Shown piece by piece: positions 58,793 through 64,000 of a stretch of DNA of 64,000 nt. Position numbers and translations under genes: made by a program. Position 1 is the first letter of the stretch; every line of letters starts with the position of its first letter. The DNA lies in contig JAFGIY010000025.1 in the NCBI GenBank assembly GCA_016929335.1, positions 36,071 through 100,070 of the forward strand, read 5' to 3'. Source of the stretch: Acidobacteriota bacterium. Its GTDB lineage: Bacteria > Acidobacteriota > UBA6911. The notes under the pieces are model-generated. The model was not told the DNA's origin and searched no databases. It saw only the letters and a program-made list of their open reading frames with translations.

Positions 58793-59359
58793 ATGTTTTA
58801 TGAAGCTTTATTCTTTCCGGATTTGCTCGCGAAGAATCCGCCGGCCTGTGCCGAACCGAATTTCGGCATGGACGAAGACAGTTTCCGTGTCTTCTATCAG
58901 GCCAATGCGCCCACTCTTCAAGGGTATATCCGAAAGACCTGCGGAAATGCAGCCCTGGCGGAGGATTTCCTTCAGGAGACTTTCTACCGGTTTCTCCGGT
59001 CGGATTTGCCGAAAATGGAACCGCCTCAGATGAAGGCGTATCTCTTTAAAACTGCAACAACGATCATGATTGATCACTGGCGGCGTGAAAAACGGGAGAA
59101 GTTCTGGAGAGACCTTTGGAAACCAGTAGAAGCACGGCACAGCGAGCAAAGAGATGATGTCACGCGCGCCCTGCTAAAACTCAAGCCTGCCGAAAGGGCG
59201 CTTCTGTGGCTGGCCTATGTGGAAGGTTTCAGCCACAGCGAGATCGCTTCTACGCTGGGATTCAAGGAAAAGGGAATTCGTGTTCTGCTCTTTCGGGCGC
59301 GCAGAAAACTGGCGCGTATCATGGGACGGCAGGCCGGGAATAATGGGGTGACACTATGA
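58793..59359 (+). CDS. ECF-type RNA polymerase sigma factor
   Basis: A 188-residue sigma factor. Region 2 is FRVFYQANAPTLQGYIRKTC, ALAEDFLQETFYRFLRSDL and AYLFKTATTIMIDHWRREKR. Region 4 is LKPAERALLWLAYVEGFSHSEIASTLGFKEKGIRVLLFRARRKL. The first 25 residues are unlike the family, so the ATG at 58868 may be the true start. It overlaps the next gene by ATGA (59356-59359), which encodes a zinc-type anti-sigma factor; the pair is probably a regulatory unit with the small membrane protein upstream. Confidence 0.9.
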   Translation: MFYEALFFPDLLAKNPPACAEPNFGMDEDSFRVFYQANAPTLQGYIRKTCGNAALAEDFLQETFYRFLRSDLPKMEPPQMKAYLFKTATTIMIDHWRREKREKFWRDLWKPVEARHSEQRDDVTRALLKLKPAERALLWLAYVEGFSHSEIASTLGFKEKGIRVLLFRARRKLARIMGRQAGNNGVTL

Positions 59360-59811
59360 AAGCGATTTCATGCCCGCAGGAAGCTCTTGTTGCCGATTCG
59401 GTCCGAACCGGCTGCTGGGACAGTTCGACCAGGGAGCATCTGGAAGGATGCTCCTACTGCCGCGAGCTTGTTCAGATCATGGGATGCATGAAGAGCATCT
59501 CTTCGGCTGAAGAAAAATTTCTCCCGGACGCGGAAAGGATCTGGCTGAACGCGCGAATGATAGCGATACAGGAAGCTCAAGCACGCGTGTTGCATCCGCT
59601 TGCGATTGCCGCATTCCTGGGCAGAACGGCCTTCATGCTGGCTCTCACAGCCGGAATCATCTGGTGCTGGTTCGGATTTCAATCGCTGGCTGCCGGCTCA
59701 TTGCCGGGAAATTTCCCGATGCCGCAGTCTTTCATTGCTGCCGGCGCCGCGCTGGCCACCTGCGCGGTCGCTTTCCTCTTCGTCAAGCTATCCCAGCCAC
59801 TCCTTGAATAA
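59356..59811 (+). CDS. Anti-sigma factor with zinc-binding motif
   Basis: A 151-residue protein. The N-terminal part holds H28-x3-C32-x2-C35 in EHLEGCSYC, the zinc-binding anti-sigma (ZAS) motif, followed by two membrane helices (about 85-105 and 125-145). It is coupled to the ECF sigma gene and should hold that factor inactive at the membrane, releasing it on an envelope or redox signal. The extracytoplasmic sensor part is very small, only the loop between the helices, so sensing may be redox- or membrane-based. Confidence 0.85.
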   Translation: MKAISCPQEALVADSVRTGCWDSSTREHLEGCSYCRELVQIMGCMKSISSAEEKFLPDAERIWLNARMIAIQEAQARVLHPLAIAAFLGRTAFMLALTAGIIWCWFGFQSLAAGSLPGNFPMPQSFIAAGAALATCAVAFLFVKLSQPLLE

Positions 59812-59844
59812 AGGAGGACACTGGTTACTGCCCCCCGAAAAATC

Positions 59845-59862
59845 ATTCGTGCAATTCGTGGC
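59845..59862. repeat. Half-copy of interspersed repeat abutting a stop codon
   Basis: ATTCGTGCAATTCGTGGC, right arm of the family, touching the stop codon of the phytase-like gene and lying just after the anti-sigma gene. Confidence 0.6.
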
Positions 59863-60860
59863 TATTTGCCGTGCAGGACAAACTGCAGGAGAACAGTGCG
59901 TTGAAGAGAAGATAGGTTATTGTCGGACATAAGCGTGAGAACGATTTCACCCGAAGGCGCCCGATGCACGCTCATAGCTTCCATATTGTCGATTTGATGG
60001 CGTGCGTCGGCTTCGACAAGGACAGGCCCGTCAACCAGGGCTCCCGGCTTGATGGTGGAGAGCTGGATGCACCGGATACGCATGGCGACGCCGCGTTCCA
60101 GAGAATATTGCCTCTCAATAATAAGAACGTCTCCATTCGGCAGCATCGCGGCATCGCTGATGTCGAAGCCATCCGTGCGTTTGACGGCGAACGCTCCCGG
60201 TTCCGGGCCGCCAATCAGGAATGCTTTCAGATTGCCTTCTTCCGTCAGTGCGTGTTCGGTGAAAGCTATCAGCGTGCCGCCAAGCCGGTGTTTTTCCGGC
60301 ACAAAGACAATGGCTTCCAGGCTCTGGTTAAACGGCAGATCCTTCAGTTCAGGCGGAACGGAAACCGGCCGGCTTCTGCCGGGGAAACCTTTATCATCGT
60401 AGTCGAAGCAAAGAACGCTTTGAGTTCGCTCGAGACCGACATACAGTTTGTTTGAATCTCTGGTGAGCGATTCGGTGTCTAACTTTGGTGCAGGCATGCC
60501 CTTTTCATCAAGAACAGGCGCGGCCACGGCATCGGTGATGCCTGCGGGGCGTCCATCTTTATAAACGATGCGCGCTCGCAACCACATCGCTCGGTCGGAA
60601 AGCGCCAGGAAGTGCTCGCCGTCCGGGTCCATCAAAAGCGCGGAAAAGCCGCCGAAGGATTTATAGTCTGAAGTGAGAATCAGGCCGCCGCGAAATTCGA
60701 GCCGGCCAAAATGCCGGATGGCGGGGCTGTCGGTTTCAAATGCGGCAATTGGAGACGAAGCGACCGTAATGCTTGTCTCGTGATTGGGTAATTCCCCTTG
60801 GGCGAGGGAAAAGGAAAATAATCCGAGCAGAAGGTTAAGGGAAAAATTAAGATAGGTCAT
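59862..60860 (-). CDS. Secreted esterase-like phytase-family protein
   Basis: A 332-residue protein with a signal peptide (SLNLLLGLFSFSLAQG, about 21 residues). The body is a beta-propeller of the esterase-like-activity-of-phytase type: LTSDYKSFGGFSALLMDPDG, FLALSDRAMWLRARI, PFNQSLEAIVFVPE, DISDAAMLPNGDVLIIERQYS and the closing DNMEAMSVHR. Proteins of this family hydrolyse phosphate esters or have unknown activity. Monocistronic, with its stop against an interspersed repeat copy. Predicted location periplasm or outside. Confidence 0.85.
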   Translation of the reverse strand: MTYLNFSLNLLLGLFSFSLAQGELPNHETSITVASSPIAAFETDSPAIRHFGRLEFRGGLILTSDYKSFGGFSALLMDPDGEHFLALSDRAMWLRARIVYKDGRPAGITDAVAAPVLDEKGMPAPKLDTESLTRDSNKLYVGLERTQSVLCFDYDDKGFPGRSRPVSVPPELKDLPFNQSLEAIVFVPEKHRLGGTLIAFTEHALTEEGNLKAFLIGGPEPGAFAVKRTDGFDISDAAMLPNGDVLIIERQYSLERGVAMRIRCIQLSTIKPGALVDGPVLVEADARHQIDNMEAMSVHRAPSGEIVLTLMSDNNLSSLQRTVLLQFVLHGK

Positions 60861-61084
60861 AGACTAATTCGATATTCGAGATTAAGGAATCGAAACAAAA
60901 GAAGCGGAATTATACATTAGCATGGATGATCCGCACAGACTTCTTTGCACTTTGCGGAGAAGTTTGAACCTGGGAAATGTCTGGAAGCGAACGCAACAAG
61001 CATAAAAGCTGATAGCTCACAGCTTTGGCTGCGGCCGGCGGCGGAGCTGGGAATATATGGGCGGGAGAGCTAAAATCCGATCCT

Positions 61085-62023
61085 ATGAACAATAAATTCC
61101 AAAGAAAATCAAGTTCGGCTCGGAGAAGATGCTTTTATCTGGCGGGCAGCTTTGCCGTTGCGCTTTTTCTGCCGCCGTTTTCCTCTGCCGGGAGGGCGGA
61201 TGATGCGAAGAGCGCCGAAATCACCCTGGTTCATAAAGAACGCTCTCTTCAACCCGGTGAGGCGGTTCTTGTCGAAATGCAGAGTTCACAGCCGCTTCAG
61301 AATCTGCATGTGGAAGCTTTCGGCCGTCAATTCCCCGCATTCCCTGAAAATGGGAAAATGGTGTGGACGGGAATCCTTGGCATCGATCTGGAGATCAAAC
61401 CGGGACGCTATGCCATGACGGTAAAGGGTGCGGCTTCGGATGGAAGCAGCGTGACGGCTCGAAAATATCTGCAAATCATCGGCAAAAAGTTTCCGGCGCG
61501 CCATCTCTCCGTGGATGAAAAATTTGTAAGTCCTGGAAAAAAGGCATTAGCGCGGATTGAGGCAGAGAGAAAGAAGGTGAATGCAATCTTTGCCTCCGTT
61601 ACGCCTGAAAAAATCTGGAGCGGACGCTTCGAGCCTCCGGTCCCCGGGAAGGTGATTAGTGAATTCGGCAAAAGGAGCATTTACAATGGAAAGCCCCGCA
61701 GCCCCCATTCGGGCGTTGACCTCAAGGGCGCCACAGGCACGCCCATTCGAGCTCCCAATGCCGCAAGGGTTGTGCTTGCGGAAGATCTCTATTATTCAGG
61801 CAACACGATCATTCTGGATCACGGTCTCGGTCTGTTTTCATATCTCGCCCACCTTTCGGAGTATTTGGTCAAAGAAGGCGATCGGGTAAAGCCCGGCGAT
61901 CTGATCGGCAAAGTGGGCGCTACGGGCCGGGTGACAGGGCCTCACCTGCATTGGACTGTGCGGCTGATCGGGACTCGAGTGGATCCTTTATCTCTGATAG
62001 AAATTCTCGGAGAAAGGGAATAA
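61085..62023 (+). CDS. M23-family peptidase (LytM/lysostaphin fold)
   Basis: A 312-residue secreted protein. The signal peptide is FYLAGSFAVALFLPPFSSAG.A (start at ATG 61085; an earlier TTG in frame adds 20 unlikely residues). An Ig-like N-terminal domain is followed by the C-terminal M23 domain with its zinc ligands H-SGV-D (RSPHSGVDLKG), NTIILDHGLG, and HLHW in VTGPHLHWTVRL. It cuts peptidoglycan cross-links or regulates amidases. It lies 165 bases before an HtrA-type protease gene on the same strand and may share envelope-maintenance roles. Confidence 0.92.
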   Translation: MNNKFQRKSSSARRRCFYLAGSFAVALFLPPFSSAGRADDAKSAEITLVHKERSLQPGEAVLVEMQSSQPLQNLHVEAFGRQFPAFPENGKMVWTGILGIDLEIKPGRYAMTVKGAASDGSSVTARKYLQIIGKKFPARHLSVDEKFVSPGKKALARIEAERKKVNAIFASVTPEKIWSGRFEPPVPGKVISEFGKRSIYNGKPRSPHSGVDLKGATGTPIRAPNAARVVLAEDLYYSGNTIILDHGLGLFSYLAHLSEYLVKEGDRVKPGDLIGKVGATGRVTGPHLHWTVRLIGTRVDPLSLIEILGERE

Positions 62024-62188
62024 TTGCTTTTTGAGAGCAGTCGGCCGGGCTAAGGCGCCTCTCTCAAGAACAATGAACGCTCCACATTTCTGGTGAGTCC
62101 TATGGGGTTCGCAAGCTCGCTTGCGCCTTTCATTGTGCCCGGTTCCCTGGGAGACATCGATCTGCCACGATCCAGGTCTGGATTGCCT

Positions 62189-63241
62189 ATGGTTGAGAGT
62201 TCATATGTCAGGATTGCGTCCGCGGTCCTTGGAATGATTCTGTGTATACAGCTGGCCTGTACAACCGCAAACAAAAGGGATCCGTCGCCGAAGCCCGAAA
62301 GGTTGCTGTCGACGGTTGAAATTGTCCGGAAGCTCGCTCCTTCGGTGGTTCGGCTGCAAGCGAATGTCCCACAGATTTCGAGTCTGGGCGCGGACTTTTC
62401 AAAGAACAGCCTGGGAACGGGCGTGATTGTGGATGCGGACGGGCACATTGTCACAAACCTGCATGTGATAAGGCCCGAGGGGAAAGCAGTGCCGGACCGC
62501 ATTTTCACGACGCTTTCGGACCGGCGAACGCTTTATGCGACGGTTGTCGGATTTGACGAAAGGCTGGACCTGTGTGTGCTGAAAATCGACGCTCCCAATC
62601 TGATCCCTGCCGGATTCGGCAATCCTGCGGGAATTGAGGTCGGAGAGGATGTGGTGGCGATTGGATTTGCATTCAATCTCGACGGACCGCCTACAGTCAC
62701 GCGGGGAGTTGTAAGCGCGCTTCGGCGTCGCATCATGAATTCCGGGATCATCATTCCGGACGCTATTCAGACAGACGCGGACATTCACCCGGGCAACTCC
62801 GGCGGGCCACTGGTGAATCTGAGGGGTGAAGTCATCGGAATAAACACGGCCGTGGCCGCGTGGACCAGCGAGGTCGGCTTTGCGATTTCAGCTGCGACGC
62901 TCCGCCCTGCGGTGGAGTCCATCATCCGCAGCGGTTCCGTACGCCGTGCATACCTTGGCATAGTGACTGCGGATTCCTCGGTGCCGATTGATCTCGGGCC
63001 GCATACTGGCAAGGGGATCCCGGTTCTGCTGGTCGTGGAAGGATCTCCTGCGAACAAGGCGGGATTGAAGTCCAAAGATGTAATTGTCTCGATCGGGAGC
63101 GAGCGGGTTGCATCCGGCAGCGATATTTTGCCGATCATTGCCCGACATCAGCCGGGCGATCAGCTCACGATCGAATTCTATCGGGGAAAAGATCGTCGCA
63201 TAATTGAGGTCACACTTGTGGAGCAGCCCATAAAAGACTGA
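62189..63241 (+). CDS. HtrA/DegP-like serine protease with PDZ domain
   Basis: A 350-residue S1C protease. The N-terminus is a hydrophobic anchor or lipoprotein signal (SAVLGMILCIQLACTT, a degenerate lipobox with Cys24). The catalytic triad is visible: H92 in TNLHVIR, D127 in ERLDLCVLKID, S204 in GNSGGPLV. A single PDZ domain follows (about 245-345, VVEGSPANKAGLKSKDVIVSIG). A single-PDZ layout is like DegS or acidobacterial HhoA relatives. The ATG at 62189 is chosen over a GTG 32 codons upstream because the latter places 32 unrelated residues before the signal. Role: periplasmic quality control or signalling protease. Confidence 0.92.
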   Translation: MVESSYVRIASAVLGMILCIQLACTTANKRDPSPKPERLLSTVEIVRKLAPSVVRLQANVPQISSLGADFSKNSLGTGVIVDADGHIVTNLHVIRPEGKAVPDRIFTTLSDRRTLYATVVGFDERLDLCVLKIDAPNLIPAGFGNPAGIEVGEDVVAIGFAFNLDGPPTVTRGVVSALRRRIMNSGIIIPDAIQTDADIHPGNSGGPLVNLRGEVIGINTAVAAWTSEVGFAISAATLRPAVESIIRSGSVRRAYLGIVTADSSVPIDLGPHTGKGIPVLLVVEGSPANKAGLKSKDVIVSIGSERVASGSDILPIIARHQPGDQLTIEFYRGKDRRIIEVTLVEQPIKD

Positions 63242-63242
63242 A

Positions 63243-63284
63243 GCCACGAATTATCACGAATTTTCCTTCGTGATAATTCGTGGC
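63243..63284. terminator. Perfect palindromic copy of the interspersed family
   Basis: Arms GCCACGAATTATCACGAA (63243-63260) and its exact complement (63267-63284) with a TTTTCC loop, two bases after the protease stop and eight before the stop of the convergent ahcY fragment. Best-preserved member of the family in the window. Confidence 0.8.
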
Positions 63285-63291
63285 GGAGCGA

Positions 63292-63441
63292 TCAGTAGCG
63301 GTAATGATCCGGTTTGTAGGGGCCCTCGATCGGGAAGCCGATATAGTCGGCCTGCTTCCGGGTCATGACGGTCAGCTTCACTCCGATCTTATCAAGATGC
63401 AGCCGGGCCACTTCCTCGTCGAGCTTCTTCGGCTTTTCGTC
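63292..63441 (-). pseudogene. ahcY: C-terminal fragment of adenosylhomocysteinase
   Basis: The last 49 residues of AhcY on the minus strand: [20 protein letters not shown], then TRKQADYIG and the hallmark end [11 protein letters not shown] before the TGA. A full AhcY has roughly 430-480 residues; here the homology stops exactly where the first CRISPR repeat begins (63443). The rest of the gene is absent from the window. Either the chromosome was rearranged at this point or the assembly joined two sequences. Confidence 0.85.
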
Positions 63442-63442
63442 G

Positions 63443-63914
<472 letters not shown>

Positions 63915-64000
63915 TGATTTCGGTACTCTAAATTGGCCCACTTCGGAACTTTAATTTGGCCCACCTTTAAATGCCGGCCGAATAGCCATTTGGGGATTAA
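63915..64000. mobile_element. End of an IS21-family-like element
   Basis: The sequence changes abruptly after GTTTCAAT. It starts TGATTTCGGTACTC and carries two copies of a subterminal motif (TAAATTGGCCCACTT and TTAATTTGGCCCACC), as in the multiple terminal repeats of IS21-family elements. No transposase coding is within the window, so the family is inferred from the end structure only. Confidence 0.55.

Overview
The window looks like a chromosomal piece of an Acidobacteriota-type bacterium, probably from a metagenome assembly. This is inferred from four things. The secreted protein at 2296-4503 carries an Oar-like carboxypeptidase-regulatory domain typical of that phylum. Proteins are rich in FT.MF-type linear motifs. 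There are many ECF sigma factors and Ser/Thr kinases. Intergenic palindromes related to GCCACGAATT..CACGAA are scattered through the window. No rRNA or tRNA gene was seen, so the assignment is tentative.

Layout. 296-4503: two coupled secreted paralogs of unknown function. 4549-7569: a GntR/YtrA-type regulator, ABC ATPase and ABC permease operon with a readable promoter and operator. 7691-9768: a spermidine-synthase-like protein and an acyl-CoA dehydrogenase. 9863-42571: a large type VI secretion (T6SS) locus. Its minus-strand arm encodes tssB, tssC, hcp, tagJ, tssA, tssE, tssF, tssG, clpV, vgrG and a HEAT-repeat protein. Its plus-strand arm encodes one tssK at 24815, then a second tssK, tssL, tssM and a methyltransferase at 32732-39751, followed by a CsgG-like protein and a Ser/Thr kinase. 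A minus-strand pair (a methyltransferase and a proline-rich tail-anchored protein with nine FT.MF-like motifs) lies between the two tssK genes. tssJ and PAAR genes were not found.

A 3.2-kb segment (26181-29352) holding a GGDEF protein, a membrane TIR protein and a broken AbiEii-type toxin-antitoxin pair sits inside the T6SS locus. It is bounded by 64-bp direct repeats that are two copies of the overlapping 3' ends of tssK1 and the convergent methyltransferase gene. This reads as an insertion that split two convergent genes and duplicated their overlap.

42734-58173 is a metabolic region: two family III CoA-transferases, two LarA-like racemases, a PanE-like reductase, an LDH2-type dehydrogenase, a 2-hydroxyacyl-CoA dehydratase-like subunit with its ATP-dependent activase, and a fused ADP-forming acyl-CoA synthetase. 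Together they could convert 2-oxo or 2-hydroxy acids to acyl-CoA and recover ATP. An ECF sigma/anti-sigma operon lies within it and a second follows at 58793-59811. 59862-63241 encodes a secreted phytase-like esterase, an M23 peptidase and an HtrA-type protease.

The right end holds the last 49 codons of ahcY abutting a type I-C-like CRISPR array (7 full repeats), which is itself cut by what looks like an IS21-family end. Palindromic elements of at least two families lie at gene ends throughout the window.
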